64,000 nucleotides of DNA from Pirellulales bacterium (GCA_022841705.1 JALHQZ010000002.1:186001-250000), one strand, 5' to 3'; positions 54,643 to 63,951 are shown, counted from the stretch's first letter. The notes: a model not told the origin generated them from the sequence alone. Made by a program: numbers and translations.

Positions 54643-55605
54643 GTGGAATCGAACAGCAAACTTCTTGCCCGGCTCATTGTCGGAGTCTTAATCCTCATGC
54701 CGATCACACGCCCCGTAATCGCCCAAGAACCTCCGGCTGACCCCGCGGCCATCGATCTGTGGCCCGCTGACCAATGGGATGCCGCGGCGCGCGAGAATCC
54801 GGCGACTGTTGAAACCGGCGTGCCAGGCTGGGGCCACCGGCGCGTTTCCAAAGTTCGCGTGCCGCAGCTCTACGCGCATCGGCCGGTGAGCGCGACCAAG
54901 CCAACGCCGGCGGTCATCATTTGCCCCGGCGGCGGGTATCAATTCTTGTCAATCGATAAGGAGGGGCACGATGTAGCACGATGGTTCGCCGAGCGCGGCA
55001 TCACCGGCATCGTGCTGCGGTATCGCCTGCCCGCACAACCGGGCGATCATTCGCCGTTTGCGGATGTCGAGCGCGCGATTCGCTTGGTGCGTTGGCAAGC
55101 ATCAGAACTGAACGTGCTGCCGGACAGAATTGGCGTAATGGGCTTCTCGGCCGGCGGGCACTTGGCTTCGGTGGGCGCGACGCATTTTGACGCCGGCGAT
55201 TCCGCGGCGAGTAATCCCGTGGAACGAGTCAGCTCCCGACCCGATTTCCAGGTGCTGATCTACCCGGTGATCTCACTCCACCCCGCGACTTCGCACGGCG
55301 GTTCGCGCACGCAGGTGCTCGGCGAAAACCCCGCCCCGGCGGAAGAGACCAAGTATTCCGGCGAAGAACAAGTCACCAAGGACTCGCCCCCCGCGTTCCT
55401 GCTGCACACAGCCGACGACCAAGCGGTACCATTTGAAAACAGCTTGAACTACGCGGTCGCGCTGCGGAATCACAAAGTACCGGTGGAACTGCACGTCTAC
55501 GCCGCCGGCGGCCACGGTTACGGAATGCTCCCCGGCAAGGCGCCAGTGCATGGCTGGCCGACGCTGCTCGAAACCTGGCTCCGCAGCCGGCAGTTGATCC
55601 ATTAA
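54643..55605 (+). CDS. Exported alpha/beta-hydrolase (esterase-like)
   Basis: A 320-residue hydrolase. Its start is GTG 54643 with GGAG 8 bases upstream, overlapping the previous gene's stop. A signal peptide follows (LLARLIVGVLILMPITRPVIA). The fold has the oxyanion CPGGGY near 91-96, nucleophile elbow GFSAGGH near 167-173, Asp in HTADDQAVPFENSL near 262-275 and His in GGHGYGML near 291-298. The BD-FAE/acetyl-xylan-esterase-like pattern suggests removal of acyl groups from polysaccharides, like the GH29 enzyme. The substrate is not proven. Confidence 0.85.
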   Translation: MESNSKLLARLIVGVLILMPITRPVIAQEPPADPAAIDLWPADQWDAAARENPATVETGVPGWGHRRVSKVRVPQLYAHRPVSATKPTPAVIICPGGGYQFLSIDKEGHDVARWFAERGITGIVLRYRLPAQPGDHSPFADVERAIRLVRWQASELNVLPDRIGVMGFSAGGHLASVGATHFDAGDSAASNPVERVSSRPDFQVLIYPVISLHPATSHGGSRTQVLGENPAPAEETKYSGEEQVTKDSPPAFLLHTADDQAVPFENSLNYAVALRNHKVPVELHVYAAGGHGYGMLPGKAPVHGWPTLLETWLRSRQLIH

Positions 55606-55621
55606 ACCTTGTAAGACGCCG

Positions 55622-56437
55622 ATGTCCCTCACCACCCAAATCGCCGAATCGGTCGCCCTCATCCAATCGCGGTGGAGCGGCGCGCCGAAAGTCGGCATCA
55701 TCCTCGGCAGCGGGCTCGGTTCGCTGGCCGATGAAATCGCCGAGCGCGTCGCTATTCCCTATGCCGAGATTCCGCATTTCGTGCAGTCCACCGCCATCGG
55801 CCACGCCGGGCGGTTGTGTTGCGGCACGCTCGCAGGCCACGAAGTGGTCGCCATGCAGGGCCGCTTTCATTTGTATGAAGGCCATCCACCGCAGCGCGCC
55901 GCGTACCCAATTTACGTGATGCAGAAGCTGGGCGTCGAAATGCTGATCGTCTCGAACGCCGCCGGCGGCGTGAATCCACAGTACGCGGTCGGGGATCTGA
56001 TGGCGATTGACGATCACGTGAACCTGATGTTCCAGAACCCGCTCGTCGGCGTGAATGACGAGTCGCTGGGCCCGCGCTTCCCCGATATGTCGGCCCCGTA
56101 CGACCGCCAGCTTCTCGCCACCGCAGAAGTGGTTGCGCGTGAAGCGGGCTTCCGATTGCATCGCGGCGTGTACGTGGGCATGCTTGGACCCACCTACGAA
56201 ACTCGCGGCGAGTACCGCTTGGTGCGCCGCCTCGGCGACGCCGCCGGCATGTCCACTGTCCCCGAAGTGATCGCCGCTCGGCACTGCGGCCTGCGCGTGC
56301 TCGGCGTCTCGACCATCACGAATGTTTGCTCCCCCGACCAACTCGGCGAAACCAGCGGTGAAGCGGTAGTCCACGCCGCCGACGCCGCCGCGGGGAAACT
56401 ACTTACTTTAGTGAACGGCATACTCAATTCACTTTGA
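55622..56437 (+). CDS. punA: Purine nucleoside phosphorylase (trimeric, class I)
   Basis: A 271-residue enzyme that phosphorolyses guanosine, inosine and related nucleosides. It shows the phosphate site GSGLGSL near 29-35, GRFHLYEGH near 79-87, NAAGGVNPQY near 115-124 and GMLGPTYETRGEYR near 187-200, with ASN/ITN purine-contact segments. It opens the nucleoside salvage group and lies 16 bases after the esterase stop. A MITE-like element separates it from the pyrimidine phosphorylase gene. Confidence 0.93.
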   Translation: MSLTTQIAESVALIQSRWSGAPKVGIILGSGLGSLADEIAERVAIPYAEIPHFVQSTAIGHAGRLCCGTLAGHEVVAMQGRFHLYEGHPPQRAAYPIYVMQKLGVEMLIVSNAAGGVNPQYAVGDLMAIDDHVNLMFQNPLVGVNDESLGPRFPDMSAPYDRQLLATAEVVAREAGFRLHRGVYVGMLGPTYETRGEYRLVRRLGDAAGMSTVPEVIAARHCGLRVLGVSTITNVCSPDQLGETSGEAVVHAADAAAGKLLTLVNGILNSL

Positions 56438-56442
56438 CAAAA

Positions 56443-56626
56443 GATAGGGGACGCGGATAAGCGCGGATGCGGCGGATGAACGCAGATAAGGAGGAGGAAC
56501 ACTAATCAGCACTAATCGCCGCTAATCTGATTAGTGCGAATTAGTGGCGATTAGTGTTCCCTTTCCTTTTTTGTTTTCTTAATCCGCGCGTATCCGCCGC
56601 ATCCGCGTTCATCCGCGTCCCCTATC
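56443..56626. mobile_element. MITE-like element, about 184 bp (copy C)
   Basis: Terminal inverted repeats at 56443-56490 and 56578-56626 share GATAGGGGACGCGGAT and its complement. A nested inverted repeat (ACTAATCAGC and GATTAGTG words, about 56499-56556) lies inside, with a T-rich stretch at 56560-56578. It fits exactly between the punA stop (6 bases away) and the start of the next gene (17 bases away). It has the same size and plan as copy A. Confidence 0.85.
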
Positions 56627-56642
56627 CTGAACCCGCAACAAA

Positions 56643-57926
56643 ATGAATCCTGTCCAACTCATCTCCCGCAAGCGCGATGGCGCCGAACTTTCCGCCGCCG
56701 AAATCGGCGAGCTCATCGGTGGCTATGTGCGCGGCGACGTGCCGGATTACCAAATGTCGGCGTGGGCGATGGCCGTGTTCCTGCGCGGGATGACCACCGC
56801 GGAGACAGCGGCGCTCACCGATTCGATGTTGCGCTCTGGGGTGGTGTTCGAATGGGCGAAGGGGGGCAAGCGCAAAGTCGATAAGCACTCCTCCGGCGGC
56901 ATCGGTGACAAGGTTTCGATTCCGCTCGCCCCGGCGCTCGCGGCGTGCGGGCTGGAAGTGCCGATGATTTCCGGCCGGGGCCTTGGCGCCACCGGAGGCA
57001 CGCTCGACAAACTCGAAGCGATCCCCGGGCTGCGGACCAATTTTTCCATCGAAGAAGCGCAGCGCATCAGCGGCGAAGTGGGCTGCGTGATCTGCGCCGC
57101 GTCGGAAAAACTGGTGCCCGCCGATCGCAAACTCTACGCGCTTCGAGACGTCACCGGTACGGTGCCATCGATCCCCCTAATCACGGCCAGCATCATGAGC
57201 AAGAAGCTGGCCGAAGGGCTCGATGCGCTCGTGCTCGATGTGAAGTGGGGCAGTGGAGCCTTCATGAAATCACGCGCTGATGCGGCAGCGCTGGCGACTT
57301 CGCTCGTGAACACCGGCAAACGAATGGGCGTGCCGACGGTCGCGCTCGTGACCGACATGAACCAACCACTCGGCCGACTCGCGGGCAACGCGGTGGAAAT
57401 CGACGAATCGGTCGAGTGCCTCCAAGGCGCCGGCCCGGCCGATCTGCGGCTGCTCACCATCGAACTTGGCGCCGAACTCTTGGTCGCCACCAAAGTCGCC
57501 TCCGATCTAGCGAGCGCCCGCACGAAGTTGGAGAAGACGCTGGATGATGGTTCGGCCTTCGCCGCCTTCGAGCGAATGGTCGCCGCGCAAGGTGGCAACT
57601 TATCGGCGCCGCGGCCGCGCGCTGCTAGAGTGGTCATCACCGCGGAGCGCAGCGGCTACATTCAACAGATCGACACCGAGGCCCTTGGCTGGGCGATCAT
57701 CGAGCTTGGCGGCGGCCGGAAGCAATTGGGCGACCAGCTCGACTATTCCACCGGGCTGGAAATGCTCGTGCGAATCGGCGACCAAGTTTCAGCCGGTCAG
57801 CCGCTGGTCGAAATTTTCGCCGGCGATCGCGGGCGCGACTCCGCCAAGCGGATGATTCAGCAGGCGATTACGATTGGCGACGCGCCGGTTGATCCACCAC
57901 CGCTGATCGCAGAACGAATCACGTAG
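56643..57926 (+). CDS. deoA: Pyrimidine-nucleoside/thymidine phosphorylase
   Basis: A 427-residue dimeric enzyme that phosphorolyses thymidine, deoxyuridine or uridine. The family signature GKRKVDKHSSGGIGDKVS lies near residues 76-93 and the active-site KLVPADRKLYALRD near 161-174. An ADLRLLTIELGAE helix follows, and the C-terminal glycine-rich domain is present. No Shine-Dalgarno-like sequence lies clearly upstream because the repeat element ends 17 bases before ATG; transcription probably runs through from punA or starts in the element. Confidence 0.93.
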   Translation: MNPVQLISRKRDGAELSAAEIGELIGGYVRGDVPDYQMSAWAMAVFLRGMTTAETAALTDSMLRSGVVFEWAKGGKRKVDKHSSGGIGDKVSIPLAPALAACGLEVPMISGRGLGATGGTLDKLEAIPGLRTNFSIEEAQRISGEVGCVICAASEKLVPADRKLYALRDVTGTVPSIPLITASIMSKKLAEGLDALVLDVKWGSGAFMKSRADAAALATSLVNTGKRMGVPTVALVTDMNQPLGRLAGNAVEIDESVECLQGAGPADLRLLTIELGAELLVATKVASDLASARTKLEKTLDDGSAFAAFERMVAAQGGNLSAPRPRAARVVITAERSGYIQQIDTEALGWAIIELGGGRKQLGDQLDYSTGLEMLVRIGDQVSAGQPLVEIFAGDRGRDSAKRMIQQAITIGDAPVDPPPLIAERIT

Positions 57927-57935
57927 GAGTTATGT

Positions 57936-58337
57936 ATGTCGGCCCTGACGACTGAGCAAATCAAAGTCCTGTGCGAAGAAGCGATCGCTGTTCGCAATAA
58001 TGCTTACGCGCCGTTCTCGAAATTCCACGTTGGCGCCGCGCTGCTCACGGAGCGCGGTGAACTGATCACCGGCGCAAACGTCGAGAATAGTTCCTACGGC
58101 CTGACCAACTGCGCCGAACGCACGGCAGTATTCACCGCCGTCGCCGGCGGCGCCCGGCAGATTTTGGCAATCGCCATTGCCACCCCCGGCGGCCACGGCC
58201 CCTGCGGCGCCTGCCGCCAAGTGCTCTACGAGTTCGGCCCCGAGATGGACGTGCTGCTGGTTGATTCTGAAACCGCAACCGTCACTCACCGCTGCAAGCT
58301 GAGCGAACTGTTGCCGCGCGGCTTCCGCCTCTCGTAA
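57936..58337 (+). CDS. cdd: Cytidine deaminase
   Basis: A 133-residue zinc enzyme that deaminates cytidine and deoxycytidine. Zinc ligands and the catalytic Glu are in NCAERTAVF near residues 55-63, and PCGACRQVLYEFG near 89-101 supplies the other Cys pair. The dimeric short form is normal for bacteria. It follows deoA by 9 bases on the same strand, so it is in the same transcription unit. Confidence 0.95.
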   Translation: MSALTTEQIKVLCEEAIAVRNNAYAPFSKFHVGAALLTERGELITGANVENSSYGLTNCAERTAVFTAVAGGARQILAIAIATPGGHGPCGACRQVLYEFGPEMDVLLVDSETATVTHRCKLSELLPRGFRLS

Positions 58338-58471
58338 GCCAGGCTTTCCAGCCTAACAGGGCTATAGAACCCCCCAACGAGAGGGTTTTGTGGCAATGTG
58401 GCGCCTGTGGCAAATGTCCCTGTCCCGCTTTTAGCCACCACTGGTCTAAAAAGCTGCGGAACACCGCATTA

Positions 58472-59017
58472 CTAAGCCCGATGCACGTTCGCATGGTGTT
58501 CCAAATCCGCCGGCTCCAGCGCCGCCAAATACGGCAAGTTGCGGTACATATCTTCGTAGTCGAGCCCGAAGCCCACCACGAACTCATCCGGAATGTTGAA
58601 CGCTACAAAGTCCGGTACGTAGTCCACCTCCTCGCGCCCATGCTTCCGAAGCAGCACCGCGGAACGCAGTGACTTCGGGTTGAAGTCGCGCAGTTTGTGC
58701 ATCACTTTCTTCAGCGTATGGCCGGTGTCAAAAATGTCGTCAACCAAGATCACGTCCCGGCCCGAGATGTCGAGCATCAAATCGGAATTGATCACCAGCT
58801 CGCCGCGCGTCGTAGTGGCGCCGCGATAGCTACTGGCGTCGAGCACGCCGACCCGCATCGGGAGATCAATCGCGCGAATGAGATCCGCCACCAGCACGAT
58901 GCTGCCAGTCAGCACGCCCACGAGCGTAATCTGATGCCCCGCGTACACGCTGGCGATCTCCTTCGCCATCCGCTCGACGCCGTGCTGGAGTTCTTCTTTG
59001 GTGAGGAGGATCTTCAT
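58472..59017 (-). CDS. hpt: Hypoxanthine phosphoribosyltransferase
   Basis: A 181-residue type I phosphoribosyltransferase that makes IMP (and GMP) from hypoxanthine or guanine with PRPP. The PRPP loop is VILVDDIFDTGHTLKKVM near 91-108, with LVGVLTGSIVLVADL near 31-45. The purine-binding C-terminal segment has YVPDFVAFNIPDEFVVGFGLDYEDMYRNLPY. It is oppositely oriented to cdd and may be co-transcribed only with its own promoter. It lies in the salvage group. Confidence 0.94.
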   Translation of the reverse strand: MKILLTKEELQHGVERMAKEIASVYAGHQITLVGVLTGSIVLVADLIRAIDLPMRVGVLDASSYRGATTTRGELVINSDLMLDISGRDVILVDDIFDTGHTLKKVMHKLRDFNPKSLRSAVLLRKHGREEVDYVPDFVAFNIPDEFVVGFGLDYEDMYRNLPYLAALEPADLEHHANVHRA

Positions 59018-59086
59018 ACAAGATTGTTCTTATCGTTAATCATGAGCCCCCGACGTCAGTCGGGGGCTCATGTTGAAATTGCTGAA

Positions 59087-60322
59087 CTACAACAAAATAC
59101 CCGCGATACACGCATTGATAAACGACGCCAGTGTGCCGCCGATCATCGCCCGCAGCCCGAGTCGCGCCAAGTCGCCACGCCGATCGGGCGCCAACCCGCC
59201 GATGCCACCGAGCTGGATGCCGATGGAACTAAAGTTGGCGAACCCGCAGAGGGCATATACGAGAATCGCCCGGGTGCGCTCACTCAACTGCACGACGCTC
59301 TCGGCATCGGCCCACTCGATGTACCGGCCGTACGCCACGAACTCGTTGGTCGCCATTTTCAGGCCCAAGAGTTCGCCGGCAGGAGGCGCTTCGTTCCAGG
59401 GAATGCCCATGAGCCACGCCAGCGGCGCGAAGAGCTTACCGAGCGCCGCGCCGAGCGACCAGATCGGGACGCCCCCTTCGCCCGCATAGCCAGCTTGCAC
59501 GCCCACCCAGCCCAGGCCCAGGTCGACGAGCTTAATCAACGAGATGAACACGATGAGCATCGCCGCCACATTGAGCGCGAGCGTTAGCCCGCCGAGCGCG
59601 CCGTTGGCGATCGCTTCCAACACGTTGACGCTTTCGTCCTTCACATCCACGCTGACGGTTCCCATCGTGCGCGGTGTGCCGGTCTCGGGAAGCATGACTT
59701 TCGCCACCAGCAGCGCAGCAGGCGCCGCCATGACCGAAGCGGTCAAGAGGTCTCGCGCGGAAACGCCCATATCGACCAGTCCGCCGAGCACGCCGCCCGC
59801 CATGGTCGCGAAACCACCGATCATCACGGCGTTGAGTTCCGACATGGTCATCGAACTGATGTACGGCTTCACCACCAGCGGAGCTTCGGTTTGACCGACA
59901 AACACGTTGGCCGCCGCCGAAAGCGTTTCGGCCCCACTCGTGCCGAGCGTGCGCTGCATCACCCACGCGAATACGCCAACGACTTTTTGGACGATGCCGT
60001 AGTAATAGAGGATCGACATCAGCGCTGAGAAGAAGATGATTGTCGGCAGCACCTTGAACGCAAAAAAGTGCTCCGCGTACGCATCACCGAAGACGAATTG
60101 CGTTCCCGCATCGACGCAACCCAGGAGCGACTGGAAGACATAATCGATCCCGTCGAAGACTTTCTTCCCGATCGGCGTCTTGAGGATGAAGAGCCCCAGT
60201 CCGAACTGCAGGAGTAATCCGCCGACGATGATGCGCGGGCTGAGCAGGCGTTTGTTGGAGCTCAAGAGCCACGCGATGCCGAGGAAGACGGCGATTCCCA
60301 AAACGCAGCGGAGTTTATCCAT
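59087..60322 (-). CDS. Concentrative nucleoside transporter (NupC family)
   Basis: A 411-residue CNT permease with about ten membrane segments. N-terminal hydrophobic blocks lie at 9-28, 38-55 and 88-110; the substrate core includes NVFVGQTEAPLVVKPYISSM near 138-157 and the second half LTLALNVAAMLIVFISLI near 246-263, with AYGRYIEWA near 330. It imports nucleosides with Na or H coupling. Its neighbours encode enzymes that break down or rescue those nucleosides, which supports the call. Confidence 0.92.
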   Translation of the reverse strand: MDKLRCVLGIAVFLGIAWLLSSNKRLLSPRIIVGGLLLQFGLGLFILKTPIGKKVFDGIDYVFQSLLGCVDAGTQFVFGDAYAEHFFAFKVLPTIIFFSALMSILYYYGIVQKVVGVFAWVMQRTLGTSGAETLSAAANVFVGQTEAPLVVKPYISSMTMSELNAVMIGGFATMAGGVLGGLVDMGVSARDLLTASVMAAPAALLVAKVMLPETGTPRTMGTVSVDVKDESVNVLEAIANGALGGLTLALNVAAMLIVFISLIKLVDLGLGWVGVQAGYAGEGGVPIWSLGAALGKLFAPLAWLMGIPWNEAPPAGELLGLKMATNEFVAYGRYIEWADAESVVQLSERTRAILVYALCGFANFSSIGIQLGGIGGLAPDRRGDLARLGLRAMIGGTLASFINACIAGILL

Positions 60323-60413
60323 GAACTAACTTTCCGACGAAATGTTGATGGCGGGGCCTGTCCGAAGAAACATGGCCACCCGCTTCTCTAAGGAACGGGT
60401 GGCCGGCTAACGA

Positions 60414-61043
60414 CTACGCTTTGGTGTTGAAGGTGCGATCGCCGGCGTCGCCGAGGCCGGGGACGATGAATTTGTGGTCGTTGAGTTGGGGGTCGATTTT
60501 GCAAACGTAAATCTGGGCGTTGGGGAACGCGGTGTTGACCGCTTCGATTCCTTCGCGGGCGGCGATCACGCTGAGCAGTTTGACTTGCTGAACGCCCCAC
60601 CGCTGGAGCGAGGTCATCGCGGCCACTGCCGAGCCGCCGGTGGCAAGCATGGGGTCGAGCACCAGCGCCACATCAACCGGGTGCTGCTGCGGCAATTTGC
60701 TGTAGTATTCAACTGGTTCGGCGGTCGCTTCGTCGCGGTACAGTCCCAGGTGCCACACTTCAGCGGTCGGAATGAGGTCGATCACCGGTTCCACCATGCC
60801 GAGCCCGGCGCGCAGAATTGGCACCAGGCCGATGCGTTGCCCTAACTTGCTGCCGGTGGTGGTTGTGAGCGGGGTGGCAACCTGTTCGTCGGCGACGTGC
60901 AGGTCCTTGGTCGCTTCGTAAGCGAGTAAGGTTGCGAGCCGGCGAACATACTGCCGAAACTCGGCCGGCGGGGTGGTTTTGTCGCGCAGCCGGGTGAGGT
61001 GACACGAGATGAGGGGATGGTTGACCTCGAAGACGCCACTCAT
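60414..61043 (-). CDS. upp: Uracil phosphoribosyltransferase
   Basis: A 209-residue enzyme that makes UMP from uracil and PRPP. It shows PILRAGLGMVEPV near 74-86, the PRPP loop LDPMLATGGSAVAAM near 132-146 and the uracil site GLGDAGDRTFNTKA at the C-terminus. It converts uracil from the pyrimidine phosphorylase and deaminase steps back to nucleotide. It is upstream of the transporter on the same strand with a 91-base gap. Confidence 0.95.
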   Translation of the reverse strand: MSGVFEVNHPLISCHLTRLRDKTTPPAEFRQYVRRLATLLAYEATKDLHVADEQVATPLTTTTGSKLGQRIGLVPILRAGLGMVEPVIDLIPTAEVWHLGLYRDEATAEPVEYYSKLPQQHPVDVALVLDPMLATGGSAVAAMTSLQRWGVQQVKLLSVIAAREGIEAVNTAFPNAQIYVCKIDPQLNDHKFIVPGLGDAGDRTFNTKA

Positions 61044-61127
61044 AATTGCCCCTGCGCCGCGGAATGTGGACGATTGACTTCGGCCTGTGGCGACTGATTC
61101 TAACGCTGCCGCTGCGGAGAAGATAGC

Positions 61128-62309
61128 ATGGGGCGCCTCGCGATTTTGGTCGGCTTTGGCCTGGGCTTATTGCCGGTGGTTGGCGGCTGGGCGCTCGATC
61201 CGCCGCCGGAAGGCGCCATTCGGATCGCCACTTACAACATCGCCATGTACCGGGACCAAGCGGGGCAACTGGCGGCGGAACTTGCCGGGGGGGAATCGCC
61301 GCAGGCGGCCATGGTGGCGGAAGTGCTGCAGCGCGTGCGGCCGGATACAGTACTGCTCAACGAGATTGATTACGAAGAATCGGGGGCGGCGCTCAAAGCA
61401 TTTCGCGAGGGGTATCTCGCTAAGTCGCAAGCGGGGATGGAACCGCTCGAATACCCTTACGCCTTCTATCGCCCGGTGAATACGGGAGTCGATTCGACCT
61501 ACGACCTGGATGGCGATGGCCAAACCGGCGGCCCGGCCGATGCGTTTGGCTTCGGGCAGTATCCGGGCAAGTACGGCATGGTGGTGCTGAGCAAGTTCCC
61601 GATCGATGAAGCCGCGAGTCGCACGTTCCAAAAGTTCTTGTGGAAGAACCAGCCCGGGGCCCTGCTGACCAAACGGCCCGATGGATCGCCGTTCTACAAC
61701 GCTGAAGCGTGGAACAACTTTCGGCTCTCCTCAAAGAGCCACTGGGATGTCGCGGTGAAGCTGCCGAACCGCATGCTGCATCTGCTTTGCTCACACCCCA
61801 CGCCGCCGGTGTTCGATGGGCCCGAAGACCGCAATGGCCTGCGCAATCACGACGAGATTCGCCTGATCGCCGATTACGCGACTGGGGGTGAACAAGCCGA
61901 GTATTTGGTGGACGACGCCGGCGTAAGCGGCGGATTACGAGCAGGCGAAGCGTTCATCGTGCTCGGCGATTTGAACGCCGACCCCGTGGATGGCGCTTCG
62001 TACAACCACGCCATTCAGCAACTGCTCGATCATCCGCGCATCAATTCCAGCCTCACGCCGACCAGCGCCGGTGGCAAACTCGCAAGTGAACAATACGCCG
62101 AGATCAATGCTCAGCATCAAGGCGATCCTGCTCACGACACCGCCAATTTTAGTGTTGATGGCCAAGCCAACCTGCGCTGCGATTACGCGCTACCGTCCCG
62201 CGAACTTAAACCGCTAGCGACCGGCATTTACTGGCCGACTGGTGATGAACCCGGCGCGGATGCGGTGACGGGGAGCGATCACCGGTTGGTGTGGGTGGAT
62301 GTGAGGTAA
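61128..62309 (+). CDS. Exported endonuclease/exonuclease/phosphatase-family protein
   Basis: A 393-residue protein with an N-terminal hydrophobic stretch (GRLAILVGFGLGLLPVVGGWA) acting as a signal peptide. EEP motifs are: RIATYNIAMYRDQ near 31-43, LLNEIDYEE near 78-86 (metal Glu), SHPTPPVF near 222, VLGDLNADP near 282-290 and GSDHRLVWVDVR at the end (catalytic Asp-His). It may cleave a phosphodiester or phosphomonoester outside the cytoplasm; some relatives are alkaline phosphatases or phosphodiesterases. It converges with the CDF gene. Confidence 0.85.
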   Translation: MGRLAILVGFGLGLLPVVGGWALDPPPEGAIRIATYNIAMYRDQAGQLAAELAGGESPQAAMVAEVLQRVRPDTVLLNEIDYEESGAALKAFREGYLAKSQAGMEPLEYPYAFYRPVNTGVDSTYDLDGDGQTGGPADAFGFGQYPGKYGMVVLSKFPIDEAASRTFQKFLWKNQPGALLTKRPDGSPFYNAEAWNNFRLSSKSHWDVAVKLPNRMLHLLCSHPTPPVFDGPEDRNGLRNHDEIRLIADYATGGEQAEYLVDDAGVSGGLRAGEAFIVLGDLNADPVDGASYNHAIQQLLDHPRINSSLTPTSAGGKLASEQYAEINAQHQGDPAHDTANFSVDGQANLRCDYALPSRELKPLATGIYWPTGDEPGADAVTGSDHRLVWVDVR

Positions 62310-63206
62310 CTACCCGTCCCACGGCTCCATATGCACCAGCACCTCCTTCACCGTCGGCACTTGCGCTTTGATCGCCGATTTCACTTTACCGCTGAGGATG
62401 TGAGCCTCGCGAAGGCTCATGTTCGGGTCGGCTTGCACATGGAGATCAACGTGATACTCCAGCCCTAGTTTTCTCACCCGCATCTTCTCAGTCGCCCGCA
62501 CGCCGAGGACTTCGCGGGCGACCCTGTCAATCGAGTCGGTGAGCTCGGTGTCCGGAGTGCGATCCATGAGTTCGTGCGCGGCGGTCGAAAGGAAGCGGGC
62601 GCCGTTGAGCGCGATCACCAGCGCCGCCACCAGGGCGGCCCAATCGTCGGCGGACTCCCAACCTTTGCCGCCCCACAGCGCGATGGCGATGCCGATAAAG
62701 GCGGCGGCCGAGGTGATCGCGTCGCTGCGGTGATGCCACGCATCGCTCTTCACCGCAGTGCTGCCGATTGTGTCGCCCGTCTTGAGCACGGTGCGAAAGA
62801 GCAGTTCTTTCACCACAATCACGCCAGCGAGCACCACCAGTGTGAAGGCCGCCGGCCCGCGGTGCGGCGTCACAATTTCACGCGCAGCGGCAATGGCGAT
62901 CCCCGCCGCCGCGCCGAGCAGCATCAGCGCCACCATCGCAGCCGCCAGCGCTTCGGCTTTGCCGTGGCCGTAGGGATGCTCTTCGTCGGGCGGGAGCGCC
63001 GCCACATGCAGCCCCGTCCACACGATGAGCGACGAAAAAATGTCGGTAGTCGATTCAATCGCGTCGGCGATCAGCGCGTACGAATTGCCGACGATCCCGG
63101 CGATGAGTTTCACCAGGGCGAGGCCCGCGTTCACCACGAGGCCCCATTGGGCGGCGCGGATGCCGTGGGCGGCGGCTTGGCGGGGATTGGGGGGAGGCGT
63201 GGTCAT
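62310..63206 (-). CDS. Cation diffusion facilitator family metal transporter
   Basis: A 298-residue CDF transporter exporting divalent metal (Zn, Fe, Mn or similar). There are six helices. Metal site residues are in DAIESTTDIFSSL (D-x-x-x-D, about 43-55) and SDAWHHRSDAITS (H-x-x-x-D, about 153-165). HPYGHGKAEALAAAMVAL follows the second helix. The C-terminal cytoplasmic domain ends with HVDLHVQADPNMSLREAHILSG. The metal cannot be named from the motif with certainty. Its stop touches the EEP gene's stop, with the two convergent. Confidence 0.92.
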   Translation of the reverse strand: MTTPPPNPRQAAAHGIRAAQWGLVVNAGLALVKLIAGIVGNSYALIADAIESTTDIFSSLIVWTGLHVAALPPDEEHPYGHGKAEALAAAMVALMLLGAAAGIAIAAAREIVTPHRGPAAFTLVVLAGVIVVKELLFRTVLKTGDTIGSTAVKSDAWHHRSDAITSAAAFIGIAIALWGGKGWESADDWAALVAALVIALNGARFLSTAAHELMDRTPDTELTDSIDRVAREVLGVRATEKMRVRKLGLEYHVDLHVQADPNMSLREAHILSGKVKSAIKAQVPTVKEVLVHMEPWDG

Positions 63207-63288
63207 TGGTTTCGGACCGCTAGCACTGTTTGGATGGGCGATTGATCTTCGTTACGGCGGCCGAATTGCTTACAACGCTGGTCAACAT

Positions 63289-63948
63289 ATGGAAACTTCG
63301 CTCCACCAACAACTGAAGACCCACTACGCCGGCAAGTCGGGGCGGACCGAAGTGAAGCTGGGCGCCTACCGGATCGACGTGGTCCGGCGGGGCGAACTGA
63401 TCGAAATTCAGCATGCCGGCCTGGGCGCGATCCGGGACAAAATCCGAACGCTCTGCCAGTCGCACAAAGTGCGAGTTGTGAAGCCGATCGTCGTGCGCAA
63501 GCTGATCGTCAAGCACGATGCGCCTGGCGGAACAGTTGTTTCACGCCGGTTGAGCCCCAAGCAGGGCAAGCTGCTCGACCTGTTCGAGGACCTCGTCCAT
63601 TTCACCCGGGCGTTCCCCCATCCGAAACTCACCCTGGAAGTCGCCCTCGTAGAAGTGGAAGAAACCCGCCACCCCGGCCACGGTCGGCGCCGCCGCTGGC
63701 GGCAGAACGATTTTGAAGTGGCCGACCAAACGCTCACTTCGGTCCTCGGGAACCACCGCTTCCGCACCGCCCAGGACCTGCTGCGGCTGATCCCCGGCAA
63801 ACTTCCCACCCAATTCGACACCGCCGAACTGGCCACCGCCCTCGGCGAACCGCGCTGGATCGCCCAACGCATGGCCTACTGCCTCCGCCACATGGGCGCC
63901 GTCGAAACCGTCGGCAAACGCCGCGGCGCGTGGCTGTATGCTGCCTAA
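63289..63948 (+). CDS. Hypothetical protein, possible PD-(D/E)xK-like fold
   Basis: A 219-residue protein starting METSLHQQLKTHY. Residues 17-45 contain VKLGAYRIDVVRRGELIEIQHAGLGAIRDKI, a beta-beta-helix with Asp and Glu spaced like a PD-(D/E)xK nuclease core (the last position is Gln, not Lys). The middle is beta-rich with basic clusters (GHGRRRRWRQNDF), and the end has a small winged-helix look (TAELATALGEPRWIAQRMAYCLRHMGAVETVGKRRGAW). DNA binding or repair is possible, but I do not recognise a family. ATG 63289 is chosen because the domain starts there. Confidence 0.6.
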   Translation: METSLHQQLKTHYAGKSGRTEVKLGAYRIDVVRRGELIEIQHAGLGAIRDKIRTLCQSHKVRVVKPIVVRKLIVKHDAPGGTVVSRRLSPKQGKLLDLFEDLVHFTRAFPHPKLTLEVALVEVEETRHPGHGRRRRWRQNDFEVADQTLTSVLGNHRFRTAQDLLRLIPGKLPTQFDTAELATALGEPRWIAQRMAYCLRHMGAVETVGKRRGAWLYAA

Positions 63949-63951
63949 ATT

